Shown: in pieces, positions 11,973-24,539 of the stretch | Layout of the letters: every line of letters starts with the position of its first letter | How positions within the stretch are numbered: the stretch's first letter is position 1 | NCBI GenBank assembly: GCA_022605955.1 | Contig: JAKCOZ010000003.1 | Span: forward strand, 43,240,761 to 43,304,760 | Source of the DNA: Rallus limicola | Taxonomy: Eukaryota > Chordata > Aves > Gruiformes > Rallidae | Length of the DNA stretch: 64,000 nt | Reading direction: 5' to 3' | The notes under the pieces: generated by a model | What the model saw: the letters and a program-made list of their open reading frames with translations, nothing else | The model's database searches: none | What the model was told of the DNA's origin: nothing | Made by a program: the position numbers and the translations under genes

Positions 11973-14951
11973 GAGTGTATCACCTTATGCAGTCATGTGA
12001 GCAGTTCACATGCTGGCTGAGGGTGGTCCAGCAATTAAGAATGTCACATAATATTCAGGGGATATGACAGTACCTTCTGCTCCTGGTCCTGTCTTTTAAG
12101 ATAGTTAAATGACTCTTCCCTAATTTTGATCAGTTTTTCCACATTAATCAGACTACAAAGACTGTACTGGCAGATACTGTATATCAATAAAGACCTAATC
12201 CAATGAGATCAGAACTTTGTTAAGCACATGCAGGGACAATATGGTAAAAATGGATGAAAACTGCAAAACAAAAAGTGTTATCAATCATCTATGTCACCTC
12301 TATTTGAATTTCTAGATTTTGGCCAACACTTTGATCAACGTATAAAAGACAGCAGGTGTAACTGAGGCATCTAACAGTGTTTCAGGTGGCCATCATGCTA
12401 AGAAAGAGAGTACAGAAAGCAGGTCAATTTTAGGTTCAGAAGGAAGTGAACTTAAAATAATAATAATAAAAATATATCTATCTTAACCATTTTTTATTTT
12501 GCAGTAGGGAGTGGGAGTGTGGAAGCTGTGGAAATGCAGAAATTAATATTATCTGTCACAGCTCACAAGAAAGGGTCTTGCATTACCACATTCATCCGAA
12601 GTATTTTTTTCCTTCATTTTGTGTTCAAGCCTCTTCACACAGAAAAAAGCCTCTGAGCATGAAACATCAGTTACCACTGCAAGGTCAGTCCGTTTTCACA
12701 ACTGACACACCGCCTTCCTGACATTTCAGCAAGGAAACGCTAGTGTGTCAGACACAGCTGCAAGATGGTGTCAGCAGCATCACTGTTTCCACAGGTGATG
12801 GGGAAGACAGCTATGAGGTGCCACAAACCTACCTCCTCCTCTTCTCCAAGAGGAAGAGCTGCTTCTTCCCTTATTAGCCTTCATTGCACACAAAGGAAAT
12901 CCCAGCAAGGCTGCTAAATAGCCAGAAATTAACACACCATTTGTGAAGGAGTACTTTGTGCTTTGGTGCAGTGAGCTAGCTTTGGTCAGTGCCCAGGTAT
13001 GATGTGTAAGAGAGGACTTGTCCTAGCAGGGTGCTAACTGCCCCACTCATCTGGTGTAACTGCCAGGGTCAGCCTCATTATCTGTGTCTTGATACAAATT
13101 AGGTGGCATAAATAAATGAGGACCCCGTACCCCTCTCACTCCCTTTCCTTTTAACCAATTTCTGCCTTTGCCTAGCTAAGCAAACCAATTTAGAACAACA
13201 GGTTTTCAGCGTAATTGGCTGCCACTGTAACAAATCTTGTCTTTCAGAAAGGCAGTAACAGCTGCTGCTGCTGCCAGCACTGAAAAGAGCAGCATGCATG
13301 GCCACCCCGTCATTATAACACGCTGCCAAAGAAGAATGGAGAAAAATAGATGTTTTCACTGACATGGAGAATGCACCCCCTTACCAGAATCCTGGTTCAC
13401 AGAAAAAAGATGAGGCTCCTGTGTTTGTAGCAACACCAAAAAGATGTTCTTGCAGCTATATTTACATCCCCACGATCCAGTCAAAAGTATCTTGGGATAC
13501 AGTCCACTCTCTAAAAAAAAAAACCAGCACAGCTGACCATACTGACCGTACTCTAATATGCTGTATGCCTAAGAAGATGTTCTTTACCAAAGGGAAGTAG
13601 CTTATTTTTTCTTGCATGAAACAACAAATCTCTGGTTGATTAAAAAATGAAGAATTTAGGTTATTAAGTTGTGCTGTTACATGGTATGCTGTTTTTCCAG
13701 TCAGGGTGGGGGGTGGAGGGAGTAGTGACATCCTCTTGATTTACTCCTTGCTCTATGAAACTTGGTTATCAGTATTTATTTTCTTTCTGGTGCCTTCTGA
13801 AGGTAACTACTGCAGTCTGAGCTAGTCCTCAACCAAAATAGAGATCTTAAACTCTCTAGCTGCTAACATGCTGAAAATCTAGAGGCAAGTTATACACCTG
13901 AGCTCATTATTTGGAAAAATTGTTCCTTCTGCTATTACTTTTTTACAAAAATGAAAGGCCGTTTGCATGTAATCAAAACATTCTATTTCTGTTCTATTTC
14001 AGTGCTTTTTTGAGCCCTTATATCAACCTGGTATTAAGTCTCATGTTAGTGGAAAAACTAGTCCAGTTTCAAAAACTCCAGGTCAAGCACATCTGGCCAA
14101 GACATGCATGAGAGATTTCACAATTTTTGTGCTAAAAGGAGGCCAATTTGGAGCAGAAACCAAACATTAAAATGGATCAGTTTTTTTCCTTGTTATCCAC
14201 TAATTCAGGGACTGTATCTCTGAATTTCAAATCATGAGGAAGTTGCCTTCGGTGACCTCTGTGATCAGCAGGTTTATGTCTATGCATATGCCCTTGCCTG
14301 TTATATGCTCCCACTCACATGCAGACTGTCACAGGTTTTACTTTTTCAAAGTTGAGGTTGTAGTCAGTGTTTTGTAAATTTTCCCTGTGGAGGACTTATT
14401 TTCACCATTGTCCTGCATCAGGTAGTATCAGTTGTGCTGAGAAGGAATCTGGACGGCATTTCTGCAGATAAATGTGTGTTCTCCCTAGATTTTACCTAAC
14501 TTGGGAAGGAGTTTTGCATACTGTAATTGTAAAGCCTGTGCTCTCACCTTTTACGATCCCCAGATACCCTTCGTATTATTCTGAGGCCACAGGAGAAAAA
14601 CATGGCATATCAAAACTGCATGCAGGCTAAGCATGCATCCTTGGGAGGTGGGGATGCCAACAGAAGCACACACTGGTGTGTACTTTACAGGAATCGGACA
14701 AATCCCAACCAGCCTGGAGGTGTTATGGACTGGACCATATGGAGAGGTGACCCAAGTGACCCAAGCCTATCATCAGGGCCACCTCCCCATGCCTCCTTCT
14801 ATGGTGACAGATAATGCTTTCAGCTTCTCTTTCATCAAAGAAGAGAAGAGACAGCAGCTCTTTCTGCTGCTCATGTGGGTACATAAAAGCACTTCTGCTC
14901 ACACTCAATGGTAGGTAAACTGTGACCAGCAGGATTATTCTCAGAAACAAA
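11973..14951. other. Non-coding sequence
   Basis: No gene or known repeat is seen in 3 kb. A short g-rich stretch lies at 13705-13725. Open frames are up to 93 codons and overlap one another on both strands. Confidence 0.45.
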
Positions 14952-15217
14952 ACCAATCAAGGTTTTGGAATTTGGACAAAAACTGAAACACAGTGGGTTC
15001 CTCCTGAACATTGGGAATTTTTATTTTTTTCACTGAGGGTGACGGAGCACTGGCATAAGTTGCCCAGGAGCCTCTCCATCCTTGGAGATACTCAAAAGCT
15101 ATGTGGACATGGTCCTGGGCAACTATCTCTAGGTGGTCTTGCTTGAGCCTCAGGACTGGACTAGATGACCTTCTGAGGTCCCTTTCACCCTCAACTATCC
15201 TGTGATTCAGTGAATCT
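14952..15217 (+). mobile_element. CR1 retrotransposon fragment, older subfamily
   Basis: Blocks ttgcccaggagcctctccatccttggagatactc, then catggtcctgggcaac and ctggactagatgacct, are in the order of the 3' end of an older (Y/X-like) CR1 subfamily. It ends in tatcctgtgattcagtg. The subfamily guess is from memory. Confidence 0.85.
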
Positions 15218-16346
15218 GACTGTGCTAGCACAACGATCTGGCTCACTAACTGAGAATGCCTGCTGTCTGACTAGTTTGACCTTGGGTCTATCTGCAAATC
15301 TCAGTGCAGACAGTCCTTTTATTTGCCATTGTAAACCATTTCCAGCTGCAAACAGAGCATCCCCATAAATAGATTTCTTTAAAGCATCTGCTTTACACAG
15401 CAGAACCAATTGACTATTAAGAAAGAAGGTACAGAAAAATCAAGATTAAGCAAAGATAAGGATATCATTGCTCTTTTTCAGTGTGTCTTCTGTGTCCTGG
15501 TTCCCATCTGCTGTGAAGAAAAGAACAAGTGAGGGATGACTGGAGGGAGTAAGTGTTCTTGCCAGTGAATGTTAAAGCAGCAATACCTAGTCTGTGCAAC
15601 AGGAGGAGCTTTGTATATGTATTGTAGTTTCCTATGGATCATCTTATTGAGACTCAGGACACACAGCTTTTTTCCCCTTTCTAACAAACTTGCCCTGGTG
15701 TAAACAAAAGTTTTTATGAAAGCTGCTTCCAACAACCTTATGGTGAGATCAAATCCTTATAAAAGATTCATTATGCGTGATCAAGAGAATACAGAATAAT
15801 TCTTCTCTGGTTCCTGAGTCTATTTATTTCACACCCTGTAGCAGACCAAATATAACCCTGTCTTTGGAGCTAGTTGTTAGACTAGCTTCAGACTAGCAAT
15901 CTTCTACCATAAGGAAGTAGATCACTCCCCAGTCTTCAGAGGCACAATTAAACCTATCCTAATTTCCTGTGTCCAGGTAGGTCCGTAGCTATGAGTGTAC
16001 AGTTCTCCCTCTCCTCCTGAAAGTTCAAAAGCACACAAAAGGGTTGCCAGGAATGAGAATCAAACAAAAGTCCTGTCCTGGCAGAGTCACCTGTGCTTCA
16101 CATCTAGATGCCATCTCAGGTACGACTTGATTTGCATCCCTGATAACAACTTGAGGCACTTTTTGGCCCTCTATAAGCAATGCAACAGCAAAAATCAAAC
16201 TCCTCCTCCTCATTCTGAGCTCTTCAGTCAATCACCTAATTGTTTAACTGAAGCTGCAGAGGAAAGTTATGCATTTATTTTAAATAAAATTTGTGTGCTT
16301 AACTCCATTCCTTTGCTCTTTTTAGCAGAAGCTACCAAATAAATCC
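15218..16346. other. Non-coding sequence
   Basis: No gene or repeat recognised. A 115-codon open frame on the plus strand at 15995-16342 has no motif I know and runs into the next CR1, so I leave it uncalled. Confidence 0.4.
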
Positions 16347-17355
16347 ATAGAATCATAGAATCATTAAGTTGGAAAAGATCTTCAAGATCACAGAGTACAA
16401 CCATTAACCAATGCCCCAAGTCCGTTGAAAATCACATCCTTAATTGCCACATTTCTTTCAAATATCTCCAGGGATGGTGACCCAACCACTTCCCTGGGCA
16501 GGATGTTCCAGACACTGACAAACTCTGCAGTCAAGAAATTTACCAATATCTAATCTGAACCTCCTCTGGTACTACATGAGGCCATTTTCACTCATCTTAT
16601 AATTTGTTACTTGTGAGAACAGATCTGGATATAATCTCCTTTTGTAGAGAGAAAGAAGGTCTCACATCAGCCTCCTTTTGTCCAGACTAAAAAAAACCCA
16701 GTTCCTTCAGCCACTCACAGGACTTGTCCTTTAAACATTTCACCAGCTTCAGTCCTCTTCTCTGGACACACTTCAGCACCTCCAGGTCTTTCTTGTAGTG
16801 AGGGGCCCAAAAGAGAGCTTGTACTAGAGGTGCAACCTCTCCAATGCCAAGTACATGGGGATGCTTGCTTCCCTAATCCTGCTGGCCACACTATTCCTGA
16901 TACAAGCCAGAATGCTGCTGGCCTTCTTGGCCACCTGGGCACACTGCTGGCTGGGATTCAGTTGGCTGTTGATCAACACCCCCAGGTTATTTTCTGCAAA
17001 GCAGCTTTCCAGCCACTCTTCTCCCACCCTGTAGAGTTGCACAGCAACTGACTCACAGGTTGGACCCAGCACTTGACCCTGTTGAACCTCATACAATTGT
17101 CCTTGGCCCGTTGATCCAGCCTGTCCAATCCCCTCTGTAGGGCCTTCCTAAGCTCATGCAGATCAACAGTCCCCTATAACTTGGTGTCATCTGTAAACTG
17201 ACTGAGGGTGCACTCAATACCCTTGTACACATCACTGATAAAGACATTAAGCAGAACCGGCCCCAGTACTGAGCCCTGGAGAAGGCCCCTTGTGACTGCC
17301 TGTCAACTGGCTTTAACTCCATTCACCACAACTCTTTGGTCCTGGCCATCATGAT
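16347..17355 (-). mobile_element. CR1 retrotransposon copy
   Basis: It opens with a doubled reverse-complement tail (atagaatcatagaatcat) and runs through the CR1 3' end into the ORF2 C-terminal coding region. Broken minus-strand frames read [28 protein letters not shown] near 16910-17000, and the segment at 17170-17340 corresponds to the usual end of the reverse-transcriptase domain. Bases 16717-16879 are nearly identical to 770-932. Confidence 0.93.
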
Positions 17356-20300
17356 CTTTATTTTCTTTGCTTGAGACTTTACTTCAGCAGCTTTCCTGCT
17401 CAATACAAAGTCCAGTCCATCAGCGTCATTTTCACTCAGTTATCTGGAGCCTTGAGAAGCAGCAGGCTACATTTAAAAATGGGAAACAGGTCAGGATAGC
17501 AATCAGTCAGGACTGAGCTTTGGGCTTCCAGGAAAACAGCTGGATAGCAGCACTTCATCAGCTGTAGGAAAGCTATTGATCCAACTTTGACCTTATGGCA
17601 GTAACAGTGTGTAGATGCGTAGCATCCATATTAGTATCTAAAGAGGTCTGGGAGGGAAAATGTATTTCAAGTCAACAGTCACCTACATCTCCTATGATTA
17701 TTTGGCATGAAGCAAGGCTCCTTCCCTTTTATACTCCTACCAAACAAGGGAAAAAACAGTCTTTGCTAGCACAGGACTGCTTGTACAGGTGCAGAAAAAG
17801 CAGTCCTAGATGGTGAAGATCCTGTTAGTATAACTGGGATAAATTCTAGTTTGGTCACAAGGTCTCAAATCACCTGCAGAAAACACTCTGCCATACCCAC
17901 AGACTGAGAGGGACCAGATTAAACAGAGACCTTTTCACCTTGAGTCCTTTCACCCAACTGAAATGGAGTTACCTCAAAATCCGCTCGTTCCCCTTTGGGA
18001 TTGCTTTCCATGAATATCCGAATGATTGGTTTTATTGCTGGAAAGTTAATTTCAAAGTCTTTTGAATATATAATGGAAACAGAAGCGCACAAATAAATTT
18101 ACATGGTTATATTTAACTTTGCAGATGGATCACAAGCAATTTTCAGCAGGTCTTTATTAGTTAATATTCATCAGGGGTTGGGAGGTGAGGACTTAAATGG
18201 AATATATGCGTGATATAGCTGACCCAGATTTTCACGCTGGAAATGCTAATACATGTAGCCACCATGGGACAGAAGCTCTGCTTATGGACTAGCCTAGTGA
18301 GAAAGAATATTTGTCTACAATGTGAAAGAGTCAAAACTAGGTGAAGGCAAAGTAATGAAAGCCATGCCTTGCACAAAACATCTCCAGCTACAATGTCAAA
18401 GTAATACCTGACAAACACATGATACTTAAAACTCAGGGGGACTCACTTTCATTCAGTTCACAGCTAGTCATTACTGCAAGTGTGAGGAATATATAAAAAA
18501 GAGGATGAACTCAGTTAATGAGTTATTCCCTGTGAATTATTTATTCAGCTCAAAAAATAGCCATGGATTTTGCTGCACAAGGAGAAATTTCAAAGTCATT
18601 TCACAAATGCTGCTTACTAATTCCTTGGTGAAGACAGAGCTTGTAGTGAGAATTATAAAGCAAAGCCTGAGCAGACTTCTTAAGGCACTTCAGATTAAAT
18701 GCTGACTTAAGCGAATTTTGCCTTTGACTTCAGAGCCATGCTTTCCTTTCCAGCTCAACAGTGATCATAGCTGTCTAATAAACAACTGGTGTTCAGATAT
18801 TGCAGGCAAACATGTCAATTTTTATAGTGCCTTTTCAAAGCCAAAGCTGACAGCTTCACACAGCTGCCTGTGCATATGTATCCTCTGTGTGATGCTAATG
18901 CTCTCTGCAAAATATACTCACGTATTAGAGTCTGGTCCTGCAGAGCACTGTGCTATGATCTAATAGAGCATTTAAATGTGTGCTTGCACTCTTGCACCCA
19001 AGGTACCACTGTGGAGCAGGTATTTAAGAGTTTAGTTGGACCACAGTAAAGAACCCACTGCCTTCTTTATAAAGTAAGCTCTAACACAATATATATTTTA
19101 ACTAGCAGAGTAACTTGTTTGTGGTGGTAATTTTGAAACAACTGGAGTAAAGCTTTGAAGTATCTTAGGACAAGTAAACATAATGGGTTTTGTGGAGGTT
19201 TTTTAAAGCCACAAACAGGAATCATTCCAACAGACACTTTAGATTATGTGCCAGAAACACACAGTAATGAGGATATATATCGTACAGTTAAAAACAAATT
19301 CTAAATTTAAGCATGCTATTTAGTCTTCTCTTTTCAAAAATTACTCTCATATCCTAGTCTGCCAGACTGAAGCTGCTATCATAAAACCAGTATAAAAATA
19401 ATTAAGAAGAAAACCTCAGAAGTAGACACTGCTGTTGCTGTAGTCATTATTGTCACTATTATTCTAAATAATAAAGCCTTTCTTATAACCACAGACCTTA
19501 AGGAGGAATGAGGCATCACTTTGCTGGATCAGTGTAGTAAGAACCCAATTTTTCCCCTTTGCTTTAAAGAAAAAATATCAAAAACATAAAACAAGACTCT
19601 TGAAAGCAAACATGGAAATTCACTGGTTAGGGATGGATGGATGGATGGACAGACTCCATGGCTGGGCTATGGTTTCACTGTATTGTTTAGATGAGGAAGG
19701 CTTTAGCCAACTTAGCAAAGTACCCTAAGTCATCATGCTTAATATTTTTTTAAGATCCTTTATTCCTGAAGTGATAGGCCAAGTATCTAGAGTAAAATAG
19801 AGTTGATTGTATGCTGTAAGTGTTTATTCCTTTTTATGCTCAGACAGCAGCCTTTCCTAGAAAAAAATAATTCCCTAATCTTAGCAGAAGTCTCACCTTT
19901 GTATTCTGCTTGTCTTTTTGGAGTCTTGTAAACAAGGAATCAGTTTTGACACTTAGTGTGAGCATCACAAATTTTAGTCTGTTTACTTTAATCCATCAGG
20001 TTTTGTGTTCATGGGATTGCGCTAAAATTTCAGCTTTTCTTTTAATTTAAGTGCCATTAAAACAATCATGAAAACACAGTCTAGGGAAGTTCAAAAGTAG
20101 ATGACAGTTGAAAATAAAGATTTTTATACTGAGTCAGAGAATTTAATTTTTCTTCCTCATAATTAACTCACAGTCTTTGAACATCTGGGCTTGAGGCATG
20201 TATCAAAGAGAAGAACTATATTTGCCCAAGGAAGCTTATAGATAGCATCTTTAACATGAAACCCAACACAAAGTCTGTCATTGTGGTGGTCTTATTGGCC

Positions 20301-22465
20301 ATTATCACAGATGGCAGGGACAGCAGGAAATGTATCTGCAAGCAACATGGCAAAAGCTCTCTCTCTTCGTATAGCTTTTGCTGAAAAGAGAGCAAAGTTG
20401 GACTCTCCTGCTATCTCCCTGCTTCTCATGTGCTTCAGAGTCTGGGCAAGTGCTCAGATTTCAATGCAGGGATTTAAAACATTAGCATCATTATGCATTC
20501 ATCTTCTTTTCTACAAGGATTAGCCAAATTAGCATGTTCCTGGTTCCAGAATTTAGAGTTTAAGACTGAGACTAGTGAAGAAGAATTATTCTTACAGGTG
20601 TGTGTGAAATTCTTCCCCTGTGCAGCATCTTAACATTATAAGATGGTTGTCCAAAGGCTATATGAGTATTTTACAGTAGTCAAAGTCTGACGTGCCAGAA
20701 AATTATTCCACACTCTGAAGACTGGTGTTTTTCACCATTTGCTTTAAAATTAAGATGTATCGTGTAAAAAGCAGTGCTGAAAGTGCAGTTTATCACTGCT
20801 GAGTTCCCCCCCAAAAAATTCTTTGGTCCTATAAAAAGCAGCACTATCATGTTATCAATCAGAAGTGCCATGGCTATAGCTGTAATAACTTGTCTTCTCT
20901 ATGTAGACATTTCTCATTTTTAGGACATACAACCAGTTTAAAAAAAAAAAAATTGCTTCCTAACTTATTGTATTCTTCAAGGGCTTCTCTGGAAAACATG
21001 GGGACATTTGCTTGCCAGAAGTGTGTCTTTCATTAACTCCATGTCTCTGAGCTGCACCTACAACACCGAACTATGAATTACAACCGTAATAGAAGTGGCT
21101 TCAAAATGAACAAAAATGTTAAGAAAAATGCCTGCAGGGATGCAGCAACTGCTGAGGAAAAGATTTAGCTATTGCTGTCTATGGTATTCTACTTCATTCT
21201 AACCCATTTTCAAACCAGAACAAATTAATAGAATTAAACAAGAGGGAACAATAGGTCACATTAAAACATCATATCATGGCAGTTACAATGTGGGGAATTA
21301 CAAAAGGTAACAATATGTTAGTCATCCGTAAGCATCTGCAGCAGAAAAATTGAGTTGCCATGGAAGACACTGATGGTGTTTAAAAACTAAGGAAGTGAGA
21401 GTCTGATAGTGTGGGTGTATCTGTGTTAGTGATATTGGTAGTCCAAAGGTATGACAGGGCTGAGGCAGGCCTGATCTAGCATGTCTGTTATACTAACCAT
21501 CCTCGTGCTATCAGTGCTGTTAAGGCCTATATGACGCATTATGTTTCTTGGACAGACAATGTTAAAAAATTCTGATTTAAAGAGCTGAGTAATTATCAGG
21601 AAAAAGGTAATGCTGCTAGGAGAATTAAAACTCAAAAGACTTCTGTATGTATCGATGCTAGAGCCTTGTACATTAAGGCTGCAATAGTGGTGCTGACCAT
21701 TAACAAATCAGGGTAAAGCGAAGGGATTTCAGGAAATATCTTTTTCATGTCTCTTTCTTCATTATTTTTCCATTCAGTGGGATGCTTTTGACTTGTTCCC
21801 CTGAGTAGGACTAATCATCAAAAAATTACACTGGACAGCTTTTTTTCCTGTAGCTCTAGGATTCCAACATACCACGTTTGCTTATCAAAAGTATCAGGAG
21901 TGTTTCTTGTTTTGTTTATTTACCACAGACCACACTTGCATTTTCCATGGGAACAAAAGCCATTTTAATTTATATGACCCTGCAAAGGTAGTTAGATCCC
22001 TTTCCATAAGGGTTAGCTATATGGAGCTAGCACCCATATGGTACTGCCAAAGGTGTTCAGCAAGTTTCACTACAATAATAATGTCACTCAGCAAAGTGAA
22101 CTGCCAGCACCAGTAGTACAGGTGACATCATTCCCACCACAACAGGAAAACAGAGCACCTAGCTGAGGTTTAGCAAAGCAAGAGAGCTGCCCTGGGGAGG
22201 TGAGGGAAGATATGCTGGGAATGACTAGCTGACATCATTGCAGATCACAAAGCCATTTCAGTACCACAAGGACACATTAATTCCTGGGCTCTCTGATGCT
22301 CACAATTATAGATGGATGTTTCTGCTTGCTACTTCAGCTATCCTGACAGCACCACAACATTTCGTCCAAAATGAAGCTAAAAGTCACCCTTGAAGCTGAG
22401 ATTAAGTTCATATGTACTGCAGGCAGAGGCTAGTTTAGAACTCTTTTCCTGCCACAAAGATTTAT
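17356..22465. other. AT-rich non-coding sequence
   Basis: Five kilobases without a recognised gene or transposon. It contains a short (GGAT)n repeat at 19631-19649 and an A13 run at 20940-20952. Open frames reach only about 90 codons. Confidence 0.5.
19631..19649. repeat. Short (GGAT)n microsatellite
   Basis: About four and a half tandem copies of ggat are directly visible. Confidence 0.85.
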
Positions 22466-22810
22466 GTCATAGAATCACAGAATCATTTAGGTTGGAAAAA
22501 ACCTTTAAGATCATTGAGTCCCACTGTAAACCTAACCATTGACCATGTCCCTAAGCACCACATCTATGCCCCTTTTAAATACCTCCAGGGATGGTGACTC
22601 AACCACTTCTCTGGGCAGCCTGTTCCAATGCTTGACCGTGAAGAAATTTTTCCTAATATCCAATCTAAATCTCCCCTGGTGCAACTTGAGGGTATTTCCT
22701 CTTCTCCTATCTGTTGTTACTTGGAAGAAGACATCAACACACACCTTGCTACACCCTCCTTTCTGGTAGTTGTAGAGAGTGAGGTTTTCCCTCAAACTCA
22801 TTTTTCTTCC
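22466..22810 (-). mobile_element. CR1 retrotransposon fragment
   Basis: The copy begins at the reverse-complement tail atagaatcacagaatcat and includes the end of ORF2. The minus-strand frame at 22532-22801 reads [21 protein letters not shown] and then [24 protein letters not shown] in order, the CR1 C-terminus, with the final stop in place. The copy is truncated at about 22810. Confidence 0.93.
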
Positions 22811-23596
22811 AGACTTCCAGCTGGTTCACACTTCTGCTCAGTGTGTTTTCTTATTTACCCAGTCACTTCATGTCTATTCTCCTGTGTCTGGAACACTAAC
22901 ATTATGTTTCAAGTATTTGATTAGCATTTTTCGTTATAATGTGTCTTCTTAGGTTCCTCGGGGTGCTTAAGAACTTTAGTTCCTTGCTATGCATTTTAAG
23001 AAAAAATCTGACTCTTTAGTTTTTCATTATGACTGTCTTCATGACTCAAGCTAAAGTATCACTGTCCTTGATCAGTCTAGACCAGATCAACTACAAGAGT
23101 TCTATAAACCACCGAAGACCATGAAAGTTCAAGAGAAAACACCAAATGAATTTTAAGGACCAGCTTGCACCTGAGAAAATGCTCTTGAAGAAGCTGTAAC
23201 TTCAAAGCATAATATTAACTTTTCTTCCCTTATTCATACTTTCGCATCCACATCACCATCATCCCTTTGATCCCTCCATATTTCCTTCTGTTTCAGGATG
23301 AATGAAAAAAGGATTAGAGTAACATCAGGATAATGACAGGAAATAAATATCACTAGCCTTTTCAGCTGTGGACAAGATAAAAACAGATTACAATTTGGTC
23401 TCTATAGAACCATTCATAGAAAGTCTATAGAGAGCCTTTATGTTACTCTAGTGTCACAAGGAGAGATGTGAACAAAAAATACACACATACAAATTGGAAA
23501 TGGTAAAAGAAAATTGTGTGTCACATCTCAGCAAATAAATGTTGTGAACATCTCACAATGTCTGCCTATATCTTTTCTTGAGATCATAGCTACATG
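22811..23596. other. Non-coding sequence
   Basis: Nothing recognised between two minus-strand CR1 copies. Confidence 0.45.
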
Positions 23597-24050
23597 AATC
23601 ATAGGATCATAGAATATCTCAAGTTGGAAGGGGCTCATAAGAATCATTGAATCCAACTTCCTGCTCCTAAACCAAACCATACTACCTGCTACCTAATATA
23701 AACCATATGATTAAGGACATTGTCAAGATGTTCCTTGAACTCTGACAGGTCTGGTGATGTGACTACTTGCTGTAGAACCTTCCAGTGATCAACCACCCCC
23801 TCAGTGAAGAACATTTTTCTAATGTCCAATATGAATTTTCCTTGATGCAGCTTCATTCCATTACCTTGTGCCCTATCCACTGGTCATCAGATAGAGATCA
23901 GCACCTCTCCCACCTCTTCTCCCCTTGAGGAAGTTGTGGACTGCAATGAGGTCATCCTTCAGCCTTCTCCAAGATGAACAAACCAAATGACCTCAGACAC
24001 TCCCCCTAAGTCTGGCCCTGCACCAGACCAGGCTCTAGTGTTCTGTCATT
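23597..24050 (-). mobile_element. CR1 retrotransposon fragment
   Basis: Starts with the reverse-complement tail gaatcataggatcatagaat followed by ctcaagttggaaggggctca. A minus-strand frame at 23689-23880 reads AQGNGMKLHQGKFILDIRKMFFTEG, the CR1 ORF2 end. The segment at 23890-24050 continues into the part encoding the C-terminal domain but is heavily decayed. Confidence 0.9.
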
Positions 24051-24539
24051 GTCAGTGTTCAGAACCTGCGATTTCTTCCTACAGATGCTGCTTCCAGACT
24101 ACTCCAAATTCTATTCTTCCATCAAAGGGATTAAAAAAAATCTTTACCAATTTTTAAAAATCGGTTTCAAAAGCTATGACTTCAATTTGACTGTATAAAA
24201 ATGCATATTGCTTAGTTGCATCCAACTAAACAAGAGATCAAGGTGATGCTGTAACAATAAACTCTTCCTGTTCTTAATAGTCTGCAAAGTTCTTATGGTT
24301 TCTTCCAGATAACTATTTCTGAATACCAAGCCAATAGGCAGCTACTGCCTGACTGTAGAAAGCCTGGCCTGACTTCATATTGATTTTTAAAATACTTTGA
24401 TCTCAAACCTTCTTTTTCACCACATGTAGATAGACACTGCACAGGTATGAAAGTAAAATTAATACAATGCACCTTCAAACCAAACCAGATTCTCATCGAC
24501 ATCTCCAGTATTAAAAGTATTTAACCCTGGTAAAGACAT